Shown in pieces: positions 1-7,436 of a stretch of 39,565 nucleotides of DNA. The stretch's first letter is position 1. Every line of letters begins with the position of its first letter. This DNA comes from CALLVY01 sp937899855 (GTDB taxonomy: Bacteria > Bacteroidota > Bacteroidia > Chitinophagales > Saprospiraceae): assembly GCA_039820405.1 (NCBI GenBank), contig JBCBQC010000057.1, positions 1 through 39,565 on the forward strand. Direction: 5' to 3'. The translations under genes and the position numbers were made by a program. A model generated the notes under the pieces. It ran no database searches, had not been told where the DNA came from, and saw nothing but the letters and a program-made list of their open reading frames with translations.

Positions 1-128
1 ACGGTGAGGCTTTTGGAAAAAGACTCGGGGTTGTACATCACCGGAAAGGGGATGGGTGGCAGTTTGGTCCCATCCTTGGTCGTGAAGTACGACAGGAGGA
101 GCATCTTGAGCAATTTACCATCCAACAT
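1..128 (-). CDS. CIS_tube / Pvc7-like spike-adaptor protein, N-terminal fragment
   Basis: Only the first 42 codons are present; the gene continues beyond the left edge. The start ATG at 126-128 lies 5 bp after the stop of the preceding DUF5908 gene. The visible peptide ends in MYNPESFSKSLT, which resembles the N-terminus of the CIS_tube family (Afp7/Pvc7-like, usually with a LysM domain). These proteins sit between the inner tube and the VgrG-like spike of contractile injection systems. The position directly after tube genes and DUF5908 fits this family's usual place. Domain content beyond the window, including any LysM, cannot be seen, so the call rests on the short motif plus context. Confidence 0.6.
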   Translation of the reverse strand, partial: MLDGKLLKMLLLSYFTTKDGTKLPPIPFPVMYNPESFSKSLT

Positions 129-133
129 AGGGC

Positions 134-310
134 TTATCTTTCGTTTTTCTCTTCGATCATTTTACCCATCTCGGCCAACTGGTTGCTGGACTGGTTGGTC
201 TTGTTCTCTTCCCCACACTCGGTGGAAGCCGGCTCGGTCGTCTCGGCGCTGGCGCGTCGATCCTGTTCGACGGAGGTCCGGATGATGAGTTCTCTGATTT
301 CAACTGGCAT
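134..310 (-). CDS. DUF5908 family small CIS protein
   Basis: A 58-residue protein beginning MPVEIRELIIRTSV, which is the typical opening of DUF5908 proteins; these short proteins are found in Bacteroidota contractile injection operons between tube genes and the spike adaptor. The rest is polar and rich in Glu, Ser, Thr and Asn, ending in a charged stretch (EEKNER), so it is probably partly disordered or helical. It starts 16 bp after the 148-residue tube gene and ends 5 bp before the spike-adaptor start, so it is embedded in the operon. The molecular role of DUF5908 is not known to me. The identification is from the N-terminal motif and position together. Confidence 0.8.
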   Translation of the reverse strand: MPVEIRELIIRTSVEQDRRASAETTEPASTECGEENKTNQSSNQLAEMGKMIEEKNER

Positions 311-326
311 GGTGAACGATTTTGAA

Positions 327-773
327 TTACACTTCTAAACGGCGGAAATACTGAAAGGACAGGTCGATGGTTTCGGTAACGATTTCGTTGGCCTGCGCAT
401 TAAACCCCGAGATGGACCACTTGACCGGATAGGCCTGGATAAAGCTCCACGCTTCGAGGGGCTGGTGCTCCTCGTTGAGCAGGGTCACGGTCACGTCTTT
501 GGGGGAAAAGGAAAAGCCTTCGATGGCGTCTTTAAACCAGCCGATCAGCTTTGAGCCCTTGAGCATCCCGCGTTTGAGGACGAGCTTTTCGTAGGACACC
601 CGATCGGGAAAACGATGGACGAAGCGGTTTTCTCCCCCCTCATTGTGGGTAAACTCCCCCACCGACACATTCAGTCCCGACACCTCCTGAAAGCGAACGT
701 CGTTGCCATCAGCGGTAATCCCTTCAATGTCGACGCGAAAGTGAAAACCAAGGGGTGGATAATAGGTGGCCAT
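327..773 (-). CDS. CIS inner tube protein, T4 gp19-like (second copy)
   Basis: A 148-residue protein of the T4-like tail-tube family (gp19/Pvc1/Afp1 type), whose hexamers stack to form the inner tube propelled by sheath contraction. Family traits visible are the N-terminal PLGFHFRVDIEG strand, FQEVSGLNVSV (about residues 28-38), LVLKRGM (about 64-70), VTVTLLNEEHQPL (about 94-106) and a C-terminal ETIDLSFQYF strand. Length is normal for the family (about 140-150). It starts 11 bp downstream of the first tube gene and shares the KRGM and LLNEEH blocks with it, so the two are paralogues. In related systems paralogous tube proteins can form the bulk tube and its baseplate-proximal rings; this copy, nearer the spike gene, may be the specialised one (inference). 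Confidence 0.92.
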   Translation of the reverse strand: MATYYPPLGFHFRVDIEGITADGNDVRFQEVSGLNVSVGEFTHNEGGENRFVHRFPDRVSYEKLVLKRGMLKGSKLIGWFKDAIEGFSFSPKDVTVTLLNEEHQPLEAWSFIQAYPVKWSISGFNAQANEIVTETIDLSFQYFRRLEV

Positions 774-784
774 GGGCAGTGGGT

Positions 785-1219
785 TTAGACAAATTCAACG
801 GTCAGCCCTTCGTGACAAAGCTCGATCGTCTCCATCGCCACTTCGTTGCCGGTGGAGTTGAGCGAGGGGCCTTCGACCTTGCAGGGCCAGGCCGATTTGA
901 CCTTCCAAACCGTGATGGGTTCGTGCTCCTCATTGAGCAAGCTGATGGTCAGGTCGCGCCGCTCGATTTGATTGAGTCGGACGGTGTTGAGCCACTGGAA
1001 AAATTCGTTGTCCGAGCGGTACATCCCCCGCTTGAGCGTGATGTTGGTGTACTGGGGCATGCCCGGCATTTTGGTGACTTGGTATTCCAACGAACTGCCC
1101 TCCCGGTAGTCGATCGACTGTACTTCGACGGTTAGGCCGGATACTTCGGTAAAACCAATCCGGGTGCCTCCCCATTCTACCTGGAAGTGAAAAGTGGAAA
1201 CTGGATAATTGATGGCCAT
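785..1219 (-). CDS. CIS inner tube protein, T4 gp19-like (first copy)
   Basis: A 144-residue gp19-family tube subunit. It begins MAINYPVSTFHFQVEW, followed by FTEVSGLTVEVQSIDYREG, then ITLKRGM (about residues 60-66), LTISLLNEEHEPITVW (about 90-105) and a C-terminal METIELCHEGLTVEFV strand, the expected beta-strand order for a tail-tube fold. It lies between the second sheath gene (40 bp upstream) and the other tube gene (11 bp downstream), the conserved sheath-tube order of contractile injection systems. An AT-rich stretch precedes the ATG and there is no obvious Shine-Dalgarno site. It is probably the major tube subunit because it directly follows the sheath genes, but that assignment is inferred. 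Confidence 0.92.
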   Translation of the reverse strand: MAINYPVSTFHFQVEWGGTRIGFTEVSGLTVEVQSIDYREGSSLEYQVTKMPGMPQYTNITLKRGMYRSDNEFFQWLNTVRLNQIERRDLTISLLNEEHEPITVWKVKSAWPCKVEGPSLNSTGNEVAMETIELCHEGLTVEFV

Positions 1220-1259
1220 GATGGTGTATTTTAAATTTTAATTTTTAAGTCGTACGGAT

Positions 1260-2696
1260 TTAGGAAGTCTGCAACTTGTGCGAAAACTTCAGGATGATGA
1301 ACTCGGCGGGACGTACGGCGGCCATCCCAATCTCGACGTTCATGATGCCGTTGAGGATGTCTTCGGCGGTCATCGTTTGGCCCAGGCCCACGTTGACGAA
1401 AAAGGCGTCCTCGGGTTTGGCACCGGCCAGGGCACCCTCGCGCCACAAGCTGGTCAAGAAGTTTTCGATCATCGCCTTGACGCGGACCCAGGTCTTGGCA
1501 TCGTTGGGTTCGAAGACGACAAACTCGGAAGCCTTTTTTACCGACTCCTCCACAAAGATGAACAGCCGACGGACCGGCACGTAGCGCCACTCGTTATCGT
1601 TGCCCGCCAGCGTACGCGCCCCCCACACCAGGATGCCCCGCCCCGCAAAAGTGCGGATGGCATTGATCGACTTGCCGGAGGTGGCGTCGACGTTGAGGCG
1701 ATCCTGCAAATCATTGGTCACCCGCACCGTGGGTTGGATCACCGAATTCAGGCTGACGTTGGCCGGCGCCTTCCACACCCCGCGGTCCGAGTCGACGCGG
1801 GCGTATACCCCCGCCATGAGCGCCGAAGGGGGTAAAGTGACGTAGAGTTCCCGGAGCTTGGCTATGATGCTACGCGTCAAGCTGGGATTGGTCAATCCGA
1901 CGGTAGCCAGACTATCGCCATCGAAACTCCCGGGGTTGCTCGTTCCGTTGGCACTAATGACTTCGTGACTAACGGTCACGCCCCCAGCATCGTAACCGTA
2001 ACTAAGCGTCGTCTTGAGCTGGGGATAATAAGCCGCACCGTAGTTGAGGTAATCCGAAGAAACGGCATTCCGAAAGTCCGCAATGGCGCTGGAGGTGCCG
2101 TTGTCATAGACATCGAGGATGGTAAAGCGATCCTGTAATTCGTTGCACTGGCTCAGGGCCGCACTGGCTACGCTTCCGTAGAGACTGACGGTACCCAAGC
2201 TGATGGCATCGGGAAAGACGAGTAAGGTAGGTTCATCTACGGTAGCCGCGGCCTCCAGGCCTCCTACCGTACCAGGTACACCGATAAAGTCGTTGGCGTC
2301 GATGGGGTTACTGTAGCTGCCAATGGAGACGATGTAGCAGGGTCCCCCGCCGTTGCGGAAAAACATCTCAATTGCGTAGTACATCAGATAACCACTGGGG
2401 CTGGAGGGATCGAGGGCCGCATCTATCGTACGGGTCTGAACCTGACCGCTAGCGTCAAGCTGATCGGTGATGCTGGCCGTCATGGTCTCGGGTCGAAGCC
2501 TACCAAATATTTCGAGGTATTCCAACAGGGAGGTGATGCGGGTAGGTACGAGAATCAGGGCGCTATCGTCGCCATCCTTGGTGGCGCGCTCGGTATAGCC
2601 GATAAAGGCGGGGATGGCCGTCTCGACCGGGGCGATGGAGGGCGGGAGGGTAGAAATTTCCTCGATGTAAACGCCGGGAGTTTTATAAATTGGCAT
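1260..2696 (-). CDS. CIS contractile sheath protein (short form)
   Basis: A 478-residue tail-sheath protein. The N-terminus, MPIYKTPGVYIEEI followed by SIAPVETAIPAFIGYTERA, is the classic start of phage and CIS sheath subunits. The C-terminal third is the conserved sheath core: DRGVWKAPANVSL (about residues 305-317), NAIRTFAGRGILVWGARTL, RRLFIFVEESVKKASEFVVF, WVRVKAMIENFLTSLWREGAL and a final strand FIILKFSHKLQTS. The terminal arms interlock neighbouring subunits and drive contraction in this family. The variable middle (about 230-290) is short, unlike the 798-residue paralogue upstream. The two share most C-terminal residues, so they arose by duplication. Most Pvc/Afp-like systems encode two or three sheath paralogues, so two is expected. 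Confidence 0.95.
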   Translation of the reverse strand: MPIYKTPGVYIEEISTLPPSIAPVETAIPAFIGYTERATKDGDDSALILVPTRITSLLEYLEIFGRLRPETMTASITDQLDASGQVQTRTIDAALDPSSPSGYLMYYAIEMFFRNGGGPCYIVSIGSYSNPIDANDFIGVPGTVGGLEAAATVDEPTLLVFPDAISLGTVSLYGSVASAALSQCNELQDRFTILDVYDNGTSSAIADFRNAVSSDYLNYGAAYYPQLKTTLSYGYDAGGVTVSHEVISANGTSNPGSFDGDSLATVGLTNPSLTRSIIAKLRELYVTLPPSALMAGVYARVDSDRGVWKAPANVSLNSVIQPTVRVTNDLQDRLNVDATSGKSINAIRTFAGRGILVWGARTLAGNDNEWRYVPVRRLFIFVEESVKKASEFVVFEPNDAKTWVRVKAMIENFLTSLWREGALAGAKPEDAFFVNVGLGQTMTAEDILNGIMNVEIGMAAVRPAEFIILKFSHKLQTS

Positions 2697-2747
2697 GGTT
2701 GAATTTTTTTAATTTGATTCGGAGATAAAGTGGCGCAGCGGACCGAC

Positions 2748-5144
2748 TTAGGATTCCTGCATTTTGTGGGAGAATTTGAGGACGATGAACTCGGCGGGAC
2801 GGACGACGGCCATCCCAATTTCGACGTTCAGCCGGCCTTCCAAAATATCGACCGCAGTCATCGTTTCGCCCAGCCCCACTTTGACGAAAAAGGCATCCTG
2901 GGCCTTGGCGCCGGCCAGGGCGCCATCGCGCCACAGATCGGTCAGGAAATTTTCGATCATGCCCTTCATCCGCTGCCAAGTCTTGGCATCGTTGGGTTCG
3001 AAGACCATCGGCTCGGAAGCTTTTTTGACGGATTCCTCAATAAAAATAAAGGTCCGTCGGACGTTGACGTAGCGCCATTCGTTGTCGTTGCCGGCCAGGG
3101 TACGCGCGCCCCACACCAAATTGCCCTTGCCCGTAAAGCGTCGGATCGCATTGATGGATTTGCCGGAGGTGGCATCTACGTTGAGTCCCTCCTGCTGGGC
3201 CGCCGTAAGCAAGCGAGCGGGTTCGGTGACGCGTTGGAGGCTGACGTTGGCCGGTGCTTTCCACACCCCACGATCCCGGTCGACACTGGCGTAAACGCCC
3301 GCGATGGCTCCCGAGGGGTACAGGTCGATGGTAAATTTCCCCAGCTCCGCCTTGATGGTATTGTAGAGTACGTGATCGACGCCATCGGCACCCCCGCTAA
3401 GGGTGGTACCCGATAGGCCCACCGAGTTGGAAAGCTGGCCATCGAGATAAGTCAGCGAGATGCTATTGCCCGCTACCCCCGCCGTCGCCGCCGTAATGGT
3501 CACCACGTTGGCGCCATCATCCACGGCCCCCACATCGGGCAAGCCGTTGATGGCCGAAGCCAAGTTACTCGCACTGTCGTTGTTGTCGGTACCAACGGTA
3601 AAGTCACTGCCCTCCACCACACTCGTTCCACCCACTGAAATGGTATCGCCCAAAATTCGGTTGGAGGCGGCAATGGTGATGGTAGCCGAAGCCGGTACGG
3701 CGGGTGCCGCTCCCGTCAGCGTCAAACCGCTCAGGCTTACCGCCGGAGCTCCCGCCGGATTGTGGACCAGGGCGACATTGGTGTCCGCCCGCAGGGTCAG
3801 CACCGCCCCCGCTTGGGTCGCCACCACATTGGCTACCGCCCCGTTGATGGCGTTGAGCAGGGCCGTAGCCGTTGCCACGGGGTCCACCGTATCGCGGTCA
3901 AAATCCGTTCCTTCCGTCAGCGTGACCCCACCGATTTGAAATTCGTCACCGGCAATATTATTGCTCAGTAGAGTGATCGTTCCGGTCGATTGTACCGCAT
4001 CCGTTCCTCCCGACAAAAAGGCGCCGGAGAGGCTCATGGCGGCCGAAGCGCCAACTTGATGCGCCAAGCTGATGCTATTGCCCGCAGCACCGCTGCCCGC
4101 GACAGCCTCCAGATTGATGACGTTCGCGGCCGAAGTAGCCGTCAAACCCAAAGCGGATCTTTGAGCATCAATGGCCGTGGCCAGCGCCGTAGCGGCATCG
4201 GTGGTATTGGGCCCACGAGCGAAGTCAGGACCCTCTACGAAGGGGGTGCCGTTGATGGAAAAAGTATCGTTTTCAATATCGTTGTTGAACAGGGTGATGC
4301 TGCCCGTAGCCGGGCTACCCGCCCCATTGTTCGAGTCGATCAGGGTGGCCAAATTGGGATTGCCCGCCGTAAAGATCGGCGCGCTGCGGCTATCGGTCAG
4401 GTAAACCCGCTCGTCAGTCGTGGCGTATTGCAAAGTCGTTCTGAGTTCGGGGTAATAGGCGGCGCCGTACTTGAGGTAGTTGGCACCCACCTCGCTGTTG
4501 CGAAAGTTGGCCGCATCGGCGGCGGAGGTATCGTTGAGATCGGTGAAGACATCCATTAGCGCAAAGCGGTCCTGCAGTTTGTTGCACTGACTGAGGAGGG
4601 TATCGTTGATGGTCAAACGGCTGCCGGAGGCCAGCAAAATCGTTTCGGGAACCACAAGCAGGGTAATCTCGTCCACTTCCTCACAGGCATTGACGCCCGC
4701 CAGCAGATCGGCCTCGGTGATGTTGCCCGCCACGGCGGGATTGACCTCGGTGGCCCCACCACTGGTGTAGCTGGCGTAATCGCCCACGGAGATGACGTAG
4801 CAAGGACCACCGCCGTTGGCGTAAAACATGGCGACGTGGTAGTAAAGCAGGTAGGGAGAGGCCGCGCCCGAAAAATCGAGGGTAAGCACCTCGTCGCCCC
4901 CCGGGACGGCGGCGTCCGCAATGTCTACGGTGAAGGCTTCCTCGAAGGGGCCACCAAAGTGCTGGACAAAATCCAGTAGAGAGGTGATCCGGACGGGGGT
5001 ATTGACGAGGATGGCGGCGCCGTCTAATTCGCGTTTACGGGTGTAGCCCACAAAGCCCGGAATGGCCGTTGCGACCGGGGCCACGGAGGCCGGGAGCAAG
5101 GAAATTTCCTGGATAGATACGCCGGGTGTTTTTAGGTTTGCCAT
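2748..5144 (-). CDS. CIS contractile sheath protein with three inserted tandem domains
   Basis: A 798-residue sheath protein with the standard N-terminal arm (MANLKTPGVSIQEI, then SVAPVATAIPGFVGYTRKRE) and standard C-terminal core (DRGVWKAPANVSLQRV at about 623-638, NAIRRFTGKGNLVWGARTL, RRTFIFIEESVKKASEP, final FIVLKFSHKMQES). It is about 320 residues longer than the 478-residue paralogue. The excess lies at about 278-589, between YYPELRTTL and LYNTIKAELGKF, and consists of three diverged repeats of about 100 residues. In sheath proteins this middle region faces outward, so the insert probably decorates the outside of the particle (inference). It is the first sheath gene in the operon, 19 bp downstream of the 368-residue gene. 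No frameshift is seen. Confidence 0.95.
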   Translation of the reverse strand: MANLKTPGVSIQEISLLPASVAPVATAIPGFVGYTRKRELDGAAILVNTPVRITSLLDFVQHFGGPFEEAFTVDIADAAVPGGDEVLTLDFSGAASPYLLYYHVAMFYANGGGPCYVISVGDYASYTSGGATEVNPAVAGNITEADLLAGVNACEEVDEITLLVVPETILLASGSRLTINDTLLSQCNKLQDRFALMDVFTDLNDTSAADAANFRNSEVGANYLKYGAAYYPELRTTLQYATTDERVYLTDSRSAPIFTAGNPNLATLIDSNNGAGSPATGSITLFNNDIENDTFSINGTPFVEGPDFARGPNTTDAATALATAIDAQRSALGLTATSAANVINLEAVAGSGAAGNSISLAHQVGASAAMSLSGAFLSGGTDAVQSTGTITLLSNNIAGDEFQIGGVTLTEGTDFDRDTVDPVATATALLNAINGAVANVVATQAGAVLTLRADTNVALVHNPAGAPAVSLSGLTLTGAAPAVPASATITIAASNRILGDTISVGGTSVVEGSDFTVGTDNNDSASNLASAINGLPDVGAVDDGANVVTITAATAGVAGNSISLTYLDGQLSNSVGLSGTTLSGGADGVDHVLYNTIKAELGKFTIDLYPSGAIAGVYASVDRDRGVWKAPANVSLQRVTEPARLLTAAQQEGLNVDATSGKSINAIRRFTGKGNLVWGARTLAGNDNEWRYVNVRRTFIFIEESVKKASEPMVFEPNDAKTWQRMKGMIENFLTDLWRDGALAGAKAQDAFFVKVGLGETMTAVDILEGRLNVEIGMAVVRPAEFIVLKFSHKMQES
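3378..4313 (-). repeat. Three tandem ~100-residue domains within the large sheath gene
   Basis: Protein-level repeats at residues about 278-386 (bases 3987-4313), 387-484 (3693-3986) and 485-589 (3378-3692). Each opens with a strand such as GSITLFNND, GTITLLSNN or ATITIAASN, then a D-x-F/I-x-[IV]-[NG]-G block, an EGxDF turn (EGPDF, EGTDF, EGSDF), an alanine-rich helix (ALATAIDA, ALLNAING, NLASAING) and a closing strand of the type SLSGxxLSGG. The repeats are clearly related but diverged at the DNA level, so this is an old duplication and not slippage. The second copy is the shortest and lacks the GNSIS segment found in copies one and three. Confidence 0.85.
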
Positions 5145-5163
5145 TACAGGTACTCTTTAGATA

Positions 5164-6270
5164 TTAGACAAAAACATAGATTTCGGATTCGGGGGGCGTG
5201 CCGAGTAGCCCCGGGTCAACGACCACCCCCAGTGGGGTGGCATTGGGCAAATGTGCGATGACGACACTCCCCGAATCGCGCAACTCCAGATTGAGGAGGG
5301 TGCGTTCGCGAAAGGGCAGTGCCGAGTCGGAAGTAAAGACGGCGGTGGCCACCTCGTTGACGGTGGTATTGGGCTGGGCGGTAAAGCCGAGGCCTCCCCC
5401 ACTGTTGTCGACCAAGCTGAGGGTCGGTAGGTTGATCTGTCCCGATTGGTTGACGATCAGGTAGCGCCAGGTCGTCGAACGACTGCGGAAGTTGACTTCC
5501 ATGTACTTGGTTCCGTTGTACAGGTTGGCCAGCTGGTAGCTAACCTCGACGATGCCCAAGGGATTTTGAGATTTTAATTCGTTGTTGACGTAGATCCGGC
5601 GGCGGAGCAGTTCGGTGGTGCCGGTATTGTCGAGAACCACCAGGTCGTAGCGGCCACCGGTCCGCTGGCGCAGGTCCACGGATTGGGCGTAGGCATCGGC
5701 GCCGATCCGGTTGAGGACCAGGGTGGTAGGCAGGTCATTGCCATCGGTATCTTTTCCCGCCGGAACGGGCGTACCGCTGCGGTCTTCCAACCGGAATTGG
5801 ACCGTCGCCGGATTGCCCGCCAGGCCAAAATTGAAGGTAAAGAGGTGGGTCTCAATGCCATCTAAGAGATCGTAGGTCAGCGCCTCGGGGCTACCCGGGT
5901 TGGTGGAAGGACTAGCGGGGTCGTTGGTGAAGTAAAGCAGTTTGTTGCCGGTGTACCGCAAGGAGGAGGCGCTGATGTCCAAGTCGGTAATGTTGACGAA
6001 CTCGGAGGGGTTGTCGGCGAAGAGGCCAAAGACCATCCGGGGGGCCGTGGTGAGGGGGACCAGGGCGGGCGGCGTCGCGGTGTCGTCGGCGGCCCGGTAA
6101 AAGGTCAGGATGCCGCGTGGGATGACTTTAAAAAGCATCCGAGCGTTTTTGAGCAATTGCTGGGTATCGGAGTCGGGCCGCAGGTGGAGCCCACGGGCGT
6201 AGGTATCGTTGTAGAAGTCGTGCTTCAGTTCCAATTGAAAGAGGCGGCTGTACAGAATACTGATTCCCAT
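5164..6270 (-). CDS. CIS operon protein of unknown function, 368 residues
   Basis: Begins MGISILYSRLFQLEL; the ATG overlaps the stop of the DUF4255 gene by one base (TAATG), indicating translational coupling. No signal peptide or membrane segment is visible. The N-terminal block of about 60 residues (LKHDFYND, a QLLKNARMLFKV helix, GILTFYRA) looks compact, and the rest is beta-rich with many short hydrophobic strands, including FTFNFGLAG, RRRIYVNNEL and YMEVNFRSRSTTWRYL. It sits between the tail-terminator-like protein and the first sheath, so a structural role near the cap or the sheath/tube terminus is plausible. I do not recognise a named family. Alternatives are a baseplate or cap-adaptor component. 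Confidence 0.75.
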   Translation of the reverse strand: MGISILYSRLFQLELKHDFYNDTYARGLHLRPDSDTQQLLKNARMLFKVIPRGILTFYRAADDTATPPALVPLTTAPRMVFGLFADNPSEFVNITDLDISASSLRYTGNKLLYFTNDPASPSTNPGSPEALTYDLLDGIETHLFTFNFGLAGNPATVQFRLEDRSGTPVPAGKDTDGNDLPTTLVLNRIGADAYAQSVDLRQRTGGRYDLVVLDNTGTTELLRRRIYVNNELKSQNPLGIVEVSYQLANLYNGTKYMEVNFRSRSTTWRYLIVNQSGQINLPTLSLVDNSGGGLGFTAQPNTTVNEVATAVFTSDSALPFRERTLLNLELRDSGSVVIAHLPNATPLGVVVDPGLLGTPPESEIYVFV

Positions 6271-6878
6271 TAGAGGTGTGGATCTTTGATGATGATTTTT
6301 TCAATCGGATTGTTGCTACCCAGGACCTCGCGTTTCTGCACGGTCAGCAGGCGGACGCGGTAGAGGACGGAGGGCAAATAATTACCCCCGAGGACGCTCC
6401 AAAAGTTGTACATCTGTTCGAAGGAATGCGAGTAAAACTCGACGATCAGCTTTTGAATACTGGGGTCGAGGCTGGCCAGGTAAGGCGAATTTTCGTTGGT
6501 AAAAACGTTTTTGCCCTGGAAAAACTCGATGACTTGAGAAAGCTGTTTGAGCCCTTCGATATAGTCTTCGGTGGTGTCGCCGTCTTCGCGGGTAAAATTG
6601 GCGGAGACGAGGACGTAGAGGTTGAGTTTAAGTTCGGGGTTGCGGATTTCGGCGCGGCCGTATTCGTTGATGACGGTGCTGCGTTGCTCCTTGAAGACGC
6701 GTTCCTCCTCGATGTTCACCAGCGAAACCCCAATCGAGCGATCCGGAATGGAGATGCTGTCTCCCGCCGCCACATTGGTCAGATGGACCATCCGGCTGGG
6801 CGTGGTGATGTTGCCCGCCTGTTGGTTGAGGTAGGTATTCAAACTCTCGGTGACGAAGCGGAGGGCGTGGTGAATCAT
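6270..6878 (-). CDS. DUF4255 / Pvc16-like tail-terminator (cap) protein
   Basis: A 202-residue protein starting MIHHALRFVTESLNTYL, the characteristic N-terminus of DUF4255 (Pvc16_N) proteins. Pvc16-type proteins cap the tube/sheath end distal to the baseplate and limit length. Further family features are the SIGVSLVNIEEER segment (about residues 47-59), the NPELKLNLYVLVSANF strand (about 77-92), a helical LKQLSQVIEFFQ block (about 107-118) and YRVRLLTVQ near the C-terminus. The ATG at 6876-6878 overlaps the upstream stop as ATGA, which decides the start over an in-frame upstream extension that would overlap the previous gene. The stop overlaps the next ATG. It is placed early in the operon. 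Confidence 0.93.
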   Translation of the reverse strand: MIHHALRFVTESLNTYLNQQAGNITTPSRMVHLTNVAAGDSISIPDRSIGVSLVNIEEERVFKEQRSTVINEYGRAEIRNPELKLNLYVLVSANFTREDGDTTEDYIEGLKQLSQVIEFFQGKNVFTNENSPYLASLDPSIQKLIVEFYSHSFEQMYNFWSVLGGNYLPSVLYRVRLLTVQKREVLGSNNPIEKIIIKDPHL

Positions 6879-7195
6879 TCGTTTAAGCTTTTGAACACTT
6901 GGTGGAATTCGCCTTCTTCCAGTAATTCCCGTACTACGGCGGTGACGCTGGGCAGGGAGCAATCGTCGAGGAGGAGCATGTTGTTGGCCCAAAAATATTT
7001 CCCCGCTAAAAAATCCCCACTGGTTTCGTTTTGCTGGACGATGGTTTCGATATTTTGGTAGGTAAAAAAGGTGGCGATAAAGCGCCGACCACTCACGAAT
7101 TGGACCACCACATCGGTATTGTGATTGCGGTAATCCAGCACCGCAGCGGCGTCGAAATCTTGCGACAGGTAAATTTTTTCGATGGCATCGTCCAT
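6875..7195 (-). CDS. Small protein at the head of the CIS operon, unknown function
   Basis: From the ATG at 7195 this gives 106 residues beginning MDDAIEKIYLSQDFDAAAVL; an in-frame GTG at 7249 would add 18 residues. The protein contains VVVQFVSGRRFIATFFTYQNIETI, a conserved-looking beta/aromatic block, followed by GKYFWANNMLLLDD and a C-terminal helix. There are no transmembrane segments or cysteine motifs. It is joined to the DUF4255 gene by an ATGA overlap, which argues that it belongs to the CIS operon and is its first gene in this window. I do not recognise the family. The 240 bp upstream contain no other gene and should hold the operon promoter, but I see no convincing TAnnTTTG-type element. 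Confidence 0.75.
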   Translation of the reverse strand: MDDAIEKIYLSQDFDAAAVLDYRNHNTDVVVQFVSGRRFIATFFTYQNIETIVQQNETSGDFLAGKYFWANNMLLLDDCSLPSVTAVVRELLEEGEFHQVFKSLNE

Positions 7196-7436
7196 TTGTG
7201 CTGGTACAACCAAGGTCCTTCCAATTTTAATTCGGGTGGTCGGCACCACGTCGCCCCACCACTCAAGGTAGTGGACAGACGTAGCTTGACGCAGTCATTA
7301 AGATCGGAAATGTAAGGACGACGGGGAAGGACCATTCACTTAATGGCGGGAATGATTCATTTAACGGTACGCTACACCAAGGCTCAATGGTGGGTGACCG
7401 AGCTGCCTTTAACCCCTGCTAATGTCGCACCCCGGA

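Noticed and set aside
2730..3416. A 228-codon plus-strand open frame opposite the large sheath gene
   Set aside because: It mirrors the conserved sheath C-terminus and has no independent motif or start context.
3378..4313. Repeat region considered as a DNA-level tandem repeat or CRISPR-like array
   Set aside because: The units are diverged at the DNA level, about 300 bp long and in frame with the sheath gene; they are protein domains.
6879..6992. Longer in-frame N-terminal extension of the DUF4255 protein
   Set aside because: It overlaps the upstream gene by over 100 bp, is basic and non-homologous, and the ATGA junction at 6875-6878 gives the expected family N-terminus.
6276..7061. A 261-codon plus-strand frame across the DUF4255 region
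   Set aside because: It is antisense to two overlapping CIS genes with clear family features.
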